Shown: one piece after another, positions 46,573 to 54,961 of the stretch | Position numbering within the stretch: position 1 is the first letter of the stretch | Layout of the letters: each line of letters starts with the position of its first letter | NCBI RefSeq assembly: GCF_025460835.1 | Contig: NZ_JAMXAY010000001.1 | Location: forward strand, 164,489-228,488 | DNA: 64,000 nt | Direction of reading: 5' to 3' | From: Parapedobacter soli | Lineage (GTDB): Bacteria; Bacteroidota; Bacteroidia; Sphingobacteriales; Sphingobacteriaceae | Notes under the pieces: model-generated | Told to the model about the DNA's origin: nothing | The model's database searches: none | What the model saw: the letters and a program-made list of their open reading frames with translations, nothing else | Position numbers and translations under genes: made by a program

Positions 46573-47580
46573 TTATAGCTCTTCCAGCTTCTCTGCAGTT
46601 ACCTCGGCTTTTATCTTAGCTTCCAATTCATCCATCAAATCAGGGTTGTCCAGCAGCAGTGTCTTCACCGCGTCTCTACCCTGGCCGAGCTTGGTATCGC
46701 CGTAGCTAAACCAGGAGCCTGATTTCTTGATGATATTGAAATCCACACCCAGGTCAATAATTTCGCCGGCCTTGGAGATACCTTCTCCGAACATGATGTC
46801 AAACTCAGCTATACGGAATGGCGGTGCCACTTTGTTCTTGACAATTTTAACCTTCACCCGGTTCCCTGCTACCTCGTCTGCATCCTTGATTTGGGCCATC
46901 CGACGGATGTCCAGCCGTACAGAAGCGTAGAATTTCAGGGCGTTACCACCTGTTGTCGTTTCCGGATTACCAAACATAACCCCGATTTTCTCACGCAATT
47001 GGTTGATGAAGATGCAGCAGCAATTGGTTTTGGAGATGGTACCGGTAAGTTTCCGGAGTGCCTGCGACATCAACCGTGCCTGCAACCCCATCTTGGAGTC
47101 GCCCATTTCGCCTTCGATCTCGCCTTTGGGCACCAGTGCCGCAACGGAGTCGATAACGATGACATCGATGGCGCCGGACCGGATCAGGTTATCGGCAATT
47201 TCCAACGCCTGTTCGCCGTTGTCGGGCTGGGCAATCAATAGGTTGTCGATATCCACACCGAGCTTCTTCGCATAATATTTATCGAACGCATGCTCCGCAT
47301 CGATGATCGCTGCAATCCCACCCTTTTTCTGGGCTTCGGCAATAATGTGTGTGGCAAGCGTTGTCTTACCTGATGATTCGGGGCCGTATATTTCAATGAC
47401 CCGTCCTTTAGGTACCCCACCGATCCCCAAAGCGATGTCCAGCCCGATGGATCCGGTTGATATCGCATCGATTGGTTCTACTGCCGAATCTCCCAATTTC
47501 ATCACGGCACCCTTACCGTATGACTTTTCCAGCTTGTCCAATGTCAGCTGCAAGGCTTTCAGTTTTTCTTGGCTACTCAT
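46573..47580 (-). CDS. recA: RecA recombinase
   Basis: This 335-residue RecA has the Walker A loop GPESSGKTT, the Walker B region ([15 protein letters not shown]), the signature [18 protein letters not shown] and the DNA-binding loop region ([17 protein letters not shown]). The protein catalyses ATP-dependent strand exchange and stimulates LexA and UmuD cleavage. It is slightly shorter than E. coli RecA, having the brief C-terminus usual in this phylum. It follows nth by about 50 bp on the same strand. A weak promoter match (TTAG, 20 bp, TACCTTCG) lies in that gap. No SOS box was recognised. Confidence 0.99.
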   Translation of the reverse strand: MSSQEKLKALQLTLDKLEKSYGKGAVMKLGDSAVEPIDAISTGSIGLDIALGIGGVPKGRVIEIYGPESSGKTTLATHIIAEAQKKGGIAAIIDAEHAFDKYYAKKLGVDIDNLLIAQPDNGEQALEIADNLIRSGAIDVIVIDSVAALVPKGEIEGEMGDSKMGLQARLMSQALRKLTGTISKTNCCCIFINQLREKIGVMFGNPETTTGGNALKFYASVRLDIRRMAQIKDADEVAGNRVKVKIVKNKVAPPFRIAEFDIMFGEGISKAGEIIDLGVDFNIIKKSGSWFSYGDTKLGQGRDAVKTLLLDNPDLMDELEAKIKAEVTAEKLEEL

Positions 47581-47633
47581 TTTATTAGTATTTTAACAGA
47601 CGAAGGTAAGACAATTTATTTTTATTTGCTAAT

Positions 47634-48308
47634 TTATTTCGTTTTTTGGGTATTTCTTTCCAATTTCGGGCGCACCTCTTTTTCATAATACCTGCACATC
47701 CAGGTGATTGGACATATCTCACATTTGGGTCTTCGGGCCACACATATATACCGGCCATGTAAAATTAGCCAATGGTGTGCAATCGCCAACGTATCTTTTG
47801 GCAAATACTTGACCAATTGCCGCTCTACTGCCAATGGCGTTTTGGCATTATTGGTCAGTCCAATCCGGTTAGCCACCCTAAACACATGCGTATCTACCGC
47901 GATTGCCGGCGCATTATACACCACCGATGCAATGACATTGGCTGTTTTGCGCCCAACACCGGGAAGCTTCTGGAGATCCTCCACTGACTGCGGCACCACA
48001 CCGTCGAAATCACCTACCAGCTTCTGGGCCATCCCCACCAGGTGTTTTGCCTTGTTATTGGGATAGCTCACACTGCGTATGTAGGTGAACACTTCGTCGG
48101 GGTTGCTCGCCGCCAGTGTTTCAGCATCTGGAAACCGTTCGAACAGTGCCGGGGTTACCTGGTTGATCCGTTTGTCGGTGCATTGTGCGGACAAGATGAC
48201 AGCGACGAGCAGCTCGTAAGGGTTACGATAGTTGAGTTCGGTTTGGGCATCTGGACTGTGCGTAGAGAAATACGCCACAAAAGCCTGGTAGCGTTCTTTT
48301 TTAAGCAT
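47634..48308 (-). CDS. nth: Endonuclease III (DNA glycosylase/AP lyase)
   Basis: This 224-residue enzyme has the helix-hairpin-helix motif (LPGVGRKTANVIASVVY, with the catalytic Lys in GRKTA), then the catalytic Asp in IAVDTHVFRVANRIG. The C-terminal [4Fe-4S] cluster has spacing C-x6-C-x2-C-x5-C (CVARRPKCEICPITWMC). It removes oxidised pyrimidines and cuts the abasic site. It lies between recA and a small upstream gene, all on one strand. The window thus places two DNA-repair genes side by side. Confidence 0.97.
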   Translation of the reverse strand: MLKKERYQAFVAYFSTHSPDAQTELNYRNPYELLVAVILSAQCTDKRINQVTPALFERFPDAETLAASNPDEVFTYIRSVSYPNNKAKHLVGMAQKLVGDFDGVVPQSVEDLQKLPGVGRKTANVIASVVYNAPAIAVDTHVFRVANRIGLTNNAKTPLAVERQLVKYLPKDTLAIAHHWLILHGRYICVARRPKCEICPITWMCRYYEKEVRPKLERNTQKTK

Positions 48309-48320
48309 ATCTCCCTTTCC

Positions 48321-48524
48321 TTAAACCAGTGGCATACGCTGCGACCGGGAATACGATGTAATCCTATCAACGCTCCCCATGCGCGGCTCGCGGAGCAGGG
48401 AATCCAAATCGCCTTTAAGCAAGTCGTAAAACAGTTGGTTATCCACATCCAGCCGGATGATATCGTTGTCGGAGTTCTTGGCAGCTTTGCGGAGGAGGAT
48501 TGTTTGTGTATACGTTTCTGTCAT
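48321..48524 (-). CDS. Small hypothetical protein upstream of nth
   Basis: This 67-residue protein starts at the ATG at 48524 (a GTG two codons earlier is possible). The sequence MTETYTQTILLRKAAKNSDN followed by DIIRLDVDNQLFYDLLKGDL is well formed and charged, with no signal peptide or transmembrane helix. It ends 12 bp before nth, so they are likely co-transcribed. No family was recognised. A repair-related role would be guilt by association only. Confidence 0.55.
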   Translation of the reverse strand: MTETYTQTILLRKAAKNSDNDIIRLDVDNQLFYDLLKGDLDSLLREPRMGSVDRITSYSRSQRMPLV

Positions 48525-48612
48525 AAGCACATCAATTATTAAGCGTTCCAGTTATATGGTATATAACGCGTCAGCTCGCCAATTAGTATACTGATAAGAG
48601 CGTTGGTCCTGT

Positions 48613-50241
48613 TTATTTTTTCTTTAACGTGCTGGCAGCCTGCTCTGCCAGCTGGAGGGCCCGGTAGGCGTTCACCACGCCACCGGTTACGCAGATATCA
48701 TTCATGGACACCCGCATGTTTCGACCATCTGGCCCTTTCACCTTAACACGCTGGTCTACCCGGGTAACCGACTGCATGATTACACGCTTCACCTCCACCG
48801 CGGGCAATTGCGGATAGTAGGAACGTATCAACGCAGCGAGCCCGGCGACAACGGGAGCAGCCATACTGGTACCCTGTTGGTCTTTGTATGTAGATCCCGG
48901 CATTGTGGAATGGATCTTTACGCCCGGGGCGAACACATCTACCGACCGGCGGCCGTAGTTGGAAAAGGCCGCCACCAAATCTCCGTCGTTATTCCATTGC
49001 GAGGCCCCTACTTCCAGCCAAGCTGTAGCTTCTCCTTTGTTGATACCCAGGCTATCGACAAAGTTGCGGTTGGGGAAATTCGGATTGGCGTCATTGTCCT
49101 GCCCGTCGTTCCCAGCAGCATGTACGAGGAGCACATCGTTCTCGATAGCGAACCTCACCGCTTCGTCGACCACCTGTTTATCTTTGGCGAATGCTTTTCC
49201 GAAACTCATGTTAATCACTTTCGCACCATTTTCCACAGCATAACGGATCGAATTCGCTACATCTTTATCCCGCTCGTCTCCATCGGGGACAGTGCGCAAT
49301 ACCATGATGCGCACGTCGTCGGCCACGCCCTTGATTCCGATATCGTTGGTACGCACCGCACCGATGATACCCGCTACGTGGGTGCCATGGTCGGCATCGG
49401 GTCCGATTACGTCCGCATTGCCATAAAAACGCTCGTGGCTATTTTCATAATCGTCTCCCACAATGTGGCGCGAATCGAACTCCTTATTGAGGTGGTAGTT
49501 TACCTGGTTGTTAAAATGCGCTACACCATCCTTCAAGTCTTCATAGAACACACTGAAATCGGGCTCGTCTTTCAGTTCTTTTTTGACTATCCTCAGGGCC
49601 ATCTTTTCGAGGTCGCCCTCGGCTTTGTAGTTGTTGAAATCGGCCAATGTGGGGTTTTCCTTTCCTATCCGAGCTACCATCGTATCCACGACACGTTTCA
49701 GGCCTGTGTAGCTAACCTGGCCAAAGTGGGCCTCTTGTGTCTTACCTGCGTAATAAGTCACCATTTTCTGGTATTCGCCAAACTCCCTGCGCTCTTCGCC
49801 GCTCATCGGCGTACTAGGCAGCACAGAGATGTACTTCGGTTCTAACTCCCTGACAAGGCGGGTCACCTCCAGGTTGTCGTAATGTACATTTTCCCCATTG
49901 GCATTGCCAATGAAATTCCAACCGTACTTATCGTTTATATAGCCATTGCCGTCCTCATCAATCCCGGTAGCGGCACTGTCTTTCTCGTTGATCCAGATAA
50001 TGTCTTTCAGATCTTCATGGTTCACATCCACGCCGCCATCGATTACGGCTACGACGACCGTAGTGCTCTTTTTATCTTTCAGCAGCTCGTCGTATGCTTT
50101 CTCCGTACTGATGCCCATCACGCCATCGCGTTCATAGTCGAGGTTAAACCAGTTTGCCGGTGGGGTATCTTTTGACTGTCCGAAAGAAAGTACAGGAAAT
50201 AGGATGATAAAAAATGCGTTGCGCAAATTCCAAAACGCCAT
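48613..50241 (-). CDS. Subtilisin-like (S8) serine peptidase, secreted
   Basis: This 542-residue protein has signal MAFWNLRNAFFIILFPVLSFG. The S8 catalytic triad is Asp68 (VAVIDGGVD), His285 (DHGTHVAG) and Ser459 (GTSMAAPVVAG). About 215 residues separate the catalytic Asp and His, compared with roughly 30-40 in classical subtilisins; this insertion (about residues 110-275) is helix-rich. The oxyanion Asn is in HAAGNDGQ. There is no propeptide inhibitor domain of the usual kind and no C-terminal sorting domain, so it may act in the periplasm. It precedes the nth-recA group but is not tightly linked. Confidence 0.93.
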   Translation of the reverse strand: MAFWNLRNAFFIILFPVLSFGQSKDTPPANWFNLDYERDGVMGISTEKAYDELLKDKKSTTVVVAVIDGGVDVNHEDLKDIIWINEKDSAATGIDEDGNGYINDKYGWNFIGNANGENVHYDNLEVTRLVRELEPKYISVLPSTPMSGEERREFGEYQKMVTYYAGKTQEAHFGQVSYTGLKRVVDTMVARIGKENPTLADFNNYKAEGDLEKMALRIVKKELKDEPDFSVFYEDLKDGVAHFNNQVNYHLNKEFDSRHIVGDDYENSHERFYGNADVIGPDADHGTHVAGIIGAVRTNDIGIKGVADDVRIMVLRTVPDGDERDKDVANSIRYAVENGAKVINMSFGKAFAKDKQVVDEAVRFAIENDVLLVHAAGNDGQDNDANPNFPNRNFVDSLGINKGEATAWLEVGASQWNNDGDLVAAFSNYGRRSVDVFAPGVKIHSTMPGSTYKDQQGTSMAAPVVAGLAALIRSYYPQLPAVEVKRVIMQSVTRVDQRVKVKGPDGRNMRVSMNDICVTGGVVNAYRALQLAEQAASTLKKK

Positions 50242-50311
50242 ATAGTGTTCTATTTTAGTGTGCTCATTAAGTGCTTTGATGATGATTTAGACAAAAGGTT
50301 TAATGACGGGG

Positions 50312-50545
50312 TCATGGCATGACTGCCGGTGTACTCTTTTCTTGTGCTTCCTTTTTCCGTTCCTCGAAATTCTGGACGGCATTTTTGCTCGCTCTGATCG
50401 AGGCCGCCAACCCGGCTACCACGAGTATCACCACGATAACGATGCCCCAGATCCCTTTACGTCGATCCTGTTTCATCAGCCAAAGGAGAAAGGCGATGAG
50501 GGGTATCGCAAATATCAGTATAAAAAACCAGCTGGTTCCTGTCAT
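50312..50545 (-). CDS. Small membrane protein with two transmembrane helices
   Basis: This 77-residue protein is read from the ATG at 50545; the open frame runs on to 50605 but those codons lack protein character. Two helices (WFFILIFAIPLIAFLLWLM and IWGIVIVVILVVAGLAASI) are joined by a basic loop (KQDRRKG), placing the loop in the cytosol, and a charged tail follows (NFEERKKEAQEK). It is 70 bp upstream of the S8 peptidase on the same strand, possibly in one operon. No family was recognised. Confidence 0.6.
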   Translation of the reverse strand: MTGTSWFFILIFAIPLIAFLLWLMKQDRRKGIWGIVIVVILVVAGLAASIRASKNAVQNFEERKKEAQEKSTPAVMP

Positions 50546-50630
50546 GCGCCAAAGGTCGGAAGAAAACCGGCGGCATGCAAATGGATTTTGTACGCCAAAG
50601 CACATATCATGAGTTTTTTACAGAAAAGCC

Positions 50631-50662
50631 TTTGTATTTCCGATCCATTTTCACTAAATTTG
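50631..50662 (+). promoter_or_regulatory. Predicted Bacteroidota promoter of the arginine cluster
   Basis: TTTG at 50631-50634, a spacer of exactly 20 bp and TAAATTTG at 50655-50662 match the phylum's housekeeping consensus fully. Transcription would begin near 50668, leaving a leader of about 300 nt before the first gene. Confidence 0.65.
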
Positions 50663-50700
50663 GCACCTTAATTGCAGCTCAGTGCTGTATATCAAATAGG

Positions 50701-50835
50701 ATGAACACAAAAAATATGATAGCTCTGTCTGTCGTGCCACATTTCCAGTATCGCACGAGGTGCTTTTTTTGTGAAAAATCAGTAGCCGAGAAACCGGTGC
50801 TCCGGTTCCGACGACCCATATTGCCCCGGGCTTAA
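50701..50835 (+). CDS. Possible 44-codon leader peptide upstream of the arginine cluster
   Basis: The ORF starts with ATG about 33 nt after the predicted transcription start and carries six Arg codons among 44 (RTR near codons 18-20 and RFRRP, PRA near the end). The first two Arg codons, CGC and AGG, lie inside the hairpin/T-tract element at 50732-50770. It has no homology I recognise. It may be a leader peptide whose translation senses arginyl-tRNA, or simply an open stretch. Confidence 0.3.
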   Translation: MNTKNMIALSVVPHFQYRTRCFFCEKSVAEKPVLRFRRPILPRA

Positions 50836-50972
50836 GAAGGGGCATAACTCTCCGATAATTGTGCGGCAAGGAGTCCATCCGTACATATTAATCCGTGTTA
50901 TTTTTAAATTATTTAAAACAGCGCGACACAACTTAGGTTGTTCGTTTTTAATTTTCGGGGTCGTATATTCCA

Positions 50973-51683
50973 ATGGAACTTTCAGACTTTAATATTATCC
51001 CAGCTACCGAAGAATATATCGGTTATGCACAGCAGATCTGCGACGAGATGGCAGAATCTGCCAAAGCCCGTGGAACGGGTATCGCCCGGCGCAGTCCGGA
51101 ATATGTAGCCAATAAGATGAGGGAGGGGAAGGCCGTCATCGCCATACGCAAATCCGACAAGGCGTGGGCGGGCTTTTGCTATATCGAAACCTGGAGCCAT
51201 GGTGACTTTGTAGCCAACTCGGGGCTGGTCGTCAATCCCGAGTTCAGGAAAGTAGGGTTGGCAAGGGCCATAAAAAAGCGTATCTTCGACCTCTCCCGGG
51301 AGAAGTATCCTAAAGCGAAGATATTTGGGCTTACTACCGGGTTGGCTGTGATGAAAATCAATTCCGATTTGGGCTATGAGCCTGTGACGTATTCGGAACT
51401 GACGCAGGACGAAGATTTCTGGAAAGGTTGCCAAAGCTGCGTAAACTATGACATCCTGACCATGAAGCAGCGCAAAAACTGCCTCTGCACAGCTATGCTT
51501 TGGGATCCGGTGGCTAAAGAAAAGGAAATACGCGAGCGGATTGAAATGAAAGCCAAGGCAAAGGAGCGGCTAAAGCGCATCACCAAGAAGTCATCACTGC
51601 TGAAAAAGATTGAAGCGAGGCTTTGGAGGTCCACCAAGAAGATGGTCACGGCATTTATCGCCCGGCATCCCAAAACAGTGTAA
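50973..51683 (+). CDS. GNAT-family N-acetyltransferase of the arginine cluster
   Basis: This 236-residue cytosolic protein has a GNAT core at residues 5-150 (NIIPATEEYIGYAQQICDEM, SGLVVNPEFRKVGLARAIKK with the acetyl-CoA loop RKVGLA, and VMKINSDLGYEPVTYSEL). A Cys-containing segment (GCQSCVNYDILTMKQRKNC) and a lysine/arginine-rich tail follow. It lies 30 bp before argG, and a GNAT gene in this place is found in Bacteroidota arginine clusters, where it is a candidate glutamate N-acyltransferase (first step). The acyl donor, acetyl or succinyl, cannot be told. The basic C-terminal tail of about 50 residues is not part of the usual GNAT fold. Confidence 0.82.
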   Translation: MELSDFNIIPATEEYIGYAQQICDEMAESAKARGTGIARRSPEYVANKMREGKAVIAIRKSDKAWAGFCYIETWSHGDFVANSGLVVNPEFRKVGLARAIKKRIFDLSREKYPKAKIFGLTTGLAVMKINSDLGYEPVTYSELTQDEDFWKGCQSCVNYDILTMKQRKNCLCTAMLWDPVAKEKEIRERIEMKAKAKERLKRITKKSSLLKKIEARLWRSTKKMVTAFIARHPKTV

Positions 51684-51713
51684 ATTACATAACTGAAAAC
51701 CAATAGATAGTCA

Positions 51714-52898
51714 ATGAAGAAAGTCGTATTAGCGTTTAGTGGCGGGTTAGATACCTCGTTTTGCTGCATTTACCTATCCAAAGACCGGGGATTGGAGGTC
51801 CATTCGGTCGTTGTCAATACCGGAGGTTTTTCTGCGGAAGAACTGGCACAAATCGAAAAACGGGCCTATTCACTTGGTGTCAAATCACATACAGTGGTAG
51901 ATGAGACCCAACGCTATTACGATAGCAGCATCAAATACCTTATTTTCGGGAATGTGCTCAAAAACGCTACGTACCCCCTGTCGGTAAGCGCCGAGCGGGT
52001 AAGCCAAGCCACGGCCATTGCCCATTATGCCAAGGAGATCGGTGCCGAATATGTAGCACATGGCAGTACCGGGGCCGGCAATGATCAGGTACGGTTCGAT
52101 ATGATTTTCAATACGCTCATCCCCAACGTTGAAATCATCACCCCCATCCGCGATCTCAAATTGAGCCGCGAAGAGGAAATCGAGTACCTCCATAAGCACG
52201 GCGTGGAATTCAACGCCGAGAAGGCCAAATATTCCATCAATAAAGGGATATGGGGTACTTCCGTAGGCGGAAAGGAAACGCTCACGTCTCACGAAACATT
52301 GCCTGAGGATGCGTGGCCAACACCGGCAACAGCAACCTCCCCGCGCCGTATCACCCTGACGTTTGAAAACGGAGAACCCGTAGCATTGGACGGCAACCGG
52401 ATCGGGCCCGTGAAAGTAATCCAGGAGCTGCAGGCCATTGCACAACCGTACGGCATTGGCCGTGATATCCATGTGGGAGACACCATCATCGGTATCAAGG
52501 GCCGGGTAGGGTTTGAAGCTGCGGCACCCATCATTATCATCAAAGCGCACCATACACTCGAGAAGCACACCCTCACGAAGTGGCAGCTGAGCTGGAAGGA
52601 TCAGGTGGCTGCTTTCTATGGCAACTGGATGCATGAAGGCCAGATGCATGACCCCGTTATGCGCGATATCGAGGCTTTTTTAGCGAGCTCCCAGCAAACG
52701 GTGAACGGAGATGTTTTCGTGGAGCTGCACCCCTACCGCTTTACGGTAATCGGCATAGACTCCCCGAACGACTTGATGTCTAACGCTTTTGGCAGCTACG
52801 GAGAGATGAACAACACATGGAGTGGGGATGACGTGAAAGGATTCTCCAAGATATTCGGCAACCAGGTTTCCTTCTGGCATAAGGTGAATGAGAAGTAA
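51714..52898 (+). CDS. argG: Argininosuccinate synthase
   Basis: This 394-residue enzyme has the ATP-pyrophosphatase P-loop at the N-terminus (VVLAFSGGLDTSFCCIYL), then YVAHGSTGAGNDQVRFD and WGTSVGGKETLTSHETLPED, which bind aspartate and citrulline. It joins citrulline and aspartate to argininosuccinate using ATP in the cytosol. Length is usual for the family. It follows the GNAT gene by 30 bp and precedes argC by 11 bp, so the three form an operon. Confidence 0.97.
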   Translation: MKKVVLAFSGGLDTSFCCIYLSKDRGLEVHSVVVNTGGFSAEELAQIEKRAYSLGVKSHTVVDETQRYYDSSIKYLIFGNVLKNATYPLSVSAERVSQATAIAHYAKEIGAEYVAHGSTGAGNDQVRFDMIFNTLIPNVEIITPIRDLKLSREEEIEYLHKHGVEFNAEKAKYSINKGIWGTSVGGKETLTSHETLPEDAWPTPATATSPRRITLTFENGEPVALDGNRIGPVKVIQELQAIAQPYGIGRDIHVGDTIIGIKGRVGFEAAAPIIIIKAHHTLEKHTLTKWQLSWKDQVAAFYGNWMHEGQMHDPVMRDIEAFLASSQQTVNGDVFVELHPYRFTVIGIDSPNDLMSNAFGSYGEMNNTWSGDDVKGFSKIFGNQVSFWHKVNEK

Positions 52899-52909
52899 GT
52901 TGATAACAA

Positions 52910-53929
52910 ATGGAAAAAATTAAAATAGGCATTATCGGTTCGGCAGGCTATACCGGAGGAGAGTTGTTGCGGGTACTCATATACCATCCCCATGTTGATA
53001 TTGTATTTGCTCATAGCGGCAGTAATGCAGGGAACAAGGTATCGGACGTGCACCACGACCTATTAGGTGATACCGACCTGCGGTTTTCAGACATCCACCA
53101 TAACGATATCGATGTATTGTTCCTCTGCGTAGGTCATGGCGATTCCCGTAAATTTCTGGAAGCTAATAATATTGCCCCACACGTGAAAATCATCGACCTT
53201 TCGCAGGATTACCGGCTTAGTGCTAATAGGGAGTACCGGGGGCAATCATTTGTTTATGGCCTCCCGGAATTGCAACGCGACACCATCCGGTCTGCACAGT
53301 ATGTTGCCAACCCGGGTTGTTTTGCCACCGGCATCCAGCTTGCGTTGCTGCCATTGGCAGCAGCAGGGCTCCTTTCCGACGAAATCCACATCAATGCTAC
53401 CACGGGGTCTACCGGTGCCGGACAGCGACCGACCCCTACCTCCCATTTCAGCTGGCGGAGTAACAACTTATCCATTTATAAGGCTTTTTCGCACCAGCAC
53501 CTCCAGGAAATCAGCGAATCGTTGACACAGCTGCAGCCTGGCTTCCTGCCGGAGGGTGAGGAGCCCCTGCTGCAGCGCGCCACACAGCGTTTCAATATCA
53601 TTCCCCAACGGGGTAATTTCCCGCGGGGTATCCTATCGGCCATTTACCTGGATTGTGACCTTGATGAGGAAGCGGTTCGGGAACACTACAGGACATATTA
53701 TGCCGAACACCCGTTTACCCATGTCAGCGACTCAAGCGTTGACCTCAAACAGGTGGTCAACACGAACAAATGCATCTTGCAGATCGAAAAGCATGGCAGT
53801 AAACTGCTTGTCACCAGCATTGTAGACAACCTGCTGAAAGGTGCTAGTGGCCAAGCAGTACAAAACATGAATCTGATAACCGGGCTGGACGAAACAGCGG
53901 GCCTTCGGCTGAAAAGTGTGGGATTTTAA
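52910..53929 (+). CDS. argC: N-acetyl-gamma-glutamyl-phosphate reductase
   Basis: This 339-residue enzyme has an N-terminal Rossmann motif (IGIIGSAGYTGGELLRVL) for NADPH and the catalytic Cys137 in VANPGCFATG. INATTGSTGAGQRPTPTSHF is the substrate loop. It reduces the acyl-glutamyl phosphate to the semialdehyde in ornithine synthesis; in Bacteroidota the acyl group may be acetyl or succinyl. It starts 11 bp after argG and ends 3 bp before the Crp/Fnr gene. argB, argD, the carbamoyltransferase and argJ or argE are not in the window. Confidence 0.97.
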   Translation: MEKIKIGIIGSAGYTGGELLRVLIYHPHVDIVFAHSGSNAGNKVSDVHHDLLGDTDLRFSDIHHNDIDVLFLCVGHGDSRKFLEANNIAPHVKIIDLSQDYRLSANREYRGQSFVYGLPELQRDTIRSAQYVANPGCFATGIQLALLPLAAAGLLSDEIHINATTGSTGAGQRPTPTSHFSWRSNNLSIYKAFSHQHLQEISESLTQLQPGFLPEGEEPLLQRATQRFNIIPQRGNFPRGILSAIYLDCDLDEEAVREHYRTYYAEHPFTHVSDSSVDLKQVVNTNKCILQIEKHGSKLLVTSIVDNLLKGASGQAVQNMNLITGLDETAGLRLKSVGF

Positions 53930-53932
53930 GCT

Positions 53933-54511
53933 ATGTTTACCGCCATTAACGACTATGTAAACCGGTGTGGCATCTTCTCTCTGCAAGACATGGCGGTATT
54001 CAATGATTTACTCAAACCCCAGTCGATTAAAAAAAAGCAACTGTTGCTGCGGGAAGGTGAGGTATGCAATTTCGAGGCATATATTGCGAGTGGTTGTTTG
54101 CGTACGTTTTACATCGATGAAAATGGCAGCGAAGTCATCTTGCAGTTTTCAATAGAAGATTGGTGGGTGAGTGATATCGGCAGCTTCCATGACCGCACAC
54201 CGTCGTCGCTCTACATCGAAGCGATTGAAGACAGCGAGCTGTTAATGCTCAGCCCTACGAGAAAAGAAGAGCTCCTAACCCGCTTGCCCCAATTTGAACG
54301 GGTTTTCAGGTTAATGGTCCAGCGTCACGTATCAGCATTAGAACACCGGCTTATCCGCACCATTGCCAAAACGGCAGAGGAGCGGTATGTGGAATTCATC
54401 AACCGGTATCCGCAAATCGCCATGCGGGTACCTCAACATTACATCGCCTCTTACCTGGGCATGACCCCCGAATTCTTGAGCAAAATACGCCGGCGGCTGG
54501 TTACACGATAA
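53933..54511 (+). CDS. Crp/Fnr-family transcriptional regulator
   Basis: This 192-residue protein has a cyclic-nucleotide-binding-like fold at residues 15-120 (LLREGEVCNFEAYIASGCLR, YIDENGSEVILQFSIEDWWV) and a C-terminal winged helix (YIASYLGMTPEFLSKIRRRL). It lacks the RSAA-type cAMP-contact residues and an Fnr cysteine cluster, as in many Bacteroidota members with unknown ligands. The start is 3 bp after the argC stop, so it is co-transcribed with argG and argC. It may regulate the cluster or be carried along. Confidence 0.9.
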   Translation: MFTAINDYVNRCGIFSLQDMAVFNDLLKPQSIKKKQLLLREGEVCNFEAYIASGCLRTFYIDENGSEVILQFSIEDWWVSDIGSFHDRTPSSLYIEAIEDSELLMLSPTRKEELLTRLPQFERVFRLMVQRHVSALEHRLIRTIAKTAEERYVEFINRYPQIAMRVPQHYIASYLGMTPEFLSKIRRRLVTR

Positions 54512-54961
54512 ACTCCTTAAAAAAGGAACGGCACCAAGTCCCTCATCTTAGCGCCGTGCTCTTTTGCTTAAAACTAAACATTAAAATAGGTTTATAATCG
54601 GTTAGTAAACATTCCAGTTTTAAGACCTAGACGTCTACCACTAATTTACGTTTACAATATCGAGTAATTCATGATTCACTCACCAGTCCCAACCGAAGCT
54701 AAAGGCGTTTGAATCAAACCATTTTCCCCTTTGTTGGTTACAAACGTAACAATATAAACGATATCCGCAAAAGGTTTTTTTAAAAATAAGTGAGTCACCA
54801 CTTACCTATCAGTTTGCTTAATCCTTTTAGCTAATTGTGCTGATCCAATTTATCCCGTGTTAACGCTGTAGCCACGAAACTATATGAAATTTGGGGATAG
54901 AATGCCGCTGAATACCGGGCATTTTACTAAGTTTGGCGTTGGAATTAGATTTTAGCTATAG
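54512..54961 (+). other. 450-bp intergenic region before argH
   Basis: A weak hairpin ACGGC/GCCGT (54528-54532 with 54553-54557) followed by CTCTTTTGC could end the crp transcript. The rest is AT-rich with no ORF of note. A -7 element for argH lies at 54928-54935. Confidence 0.4.
54928..54935 (+). promoter_or_regulatory. Possible -7 element of argH
   Basis: TAAGTTTG is a full match to TAnnTTTG, 26 bp before the argH ATG, but no TTTG stands 19-21 bp upstream. It suggests argH has its own promoter. Confidence 0.35.

Larger units (their letters stand above)
50606..50972 (+). other. Promoter and structured leader of the arginine cluster
   Basis: These 367 bp hold a complete predicted promoter (50631-50662), a 44-codon ORF (50701-50835), and several hairpins. 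The first is TCGTGC/GCACGA (50732-50737 with 50753-50758), overlapping a second, GCAC-GAG-GTGC (50753-50763), which is followed by seven T. Next are AACCGG-TGCT-CCGGTT (50792-50807) and GCCCC/GGGGC (50823-50843). About 130 bp of AT-rich spacer follow before the acetyltransferase ATG. The two first hairpins are mutually exclusive, as in attenuators, but the stems are short. Confidence 0.45.

Noticed and set aside
48808..49845. Plus-strand ORF of 345 codons
   Set aside because: It lies fully inside the S8 peptidase gene on the other strand, whose catalytic triad and signal peptide are clear; the plus-strand product resembles no protein.
51885..52649. Minus-strand ORF of 254 codons
   Set aside because: Antisense of argG; no recognisable domains.
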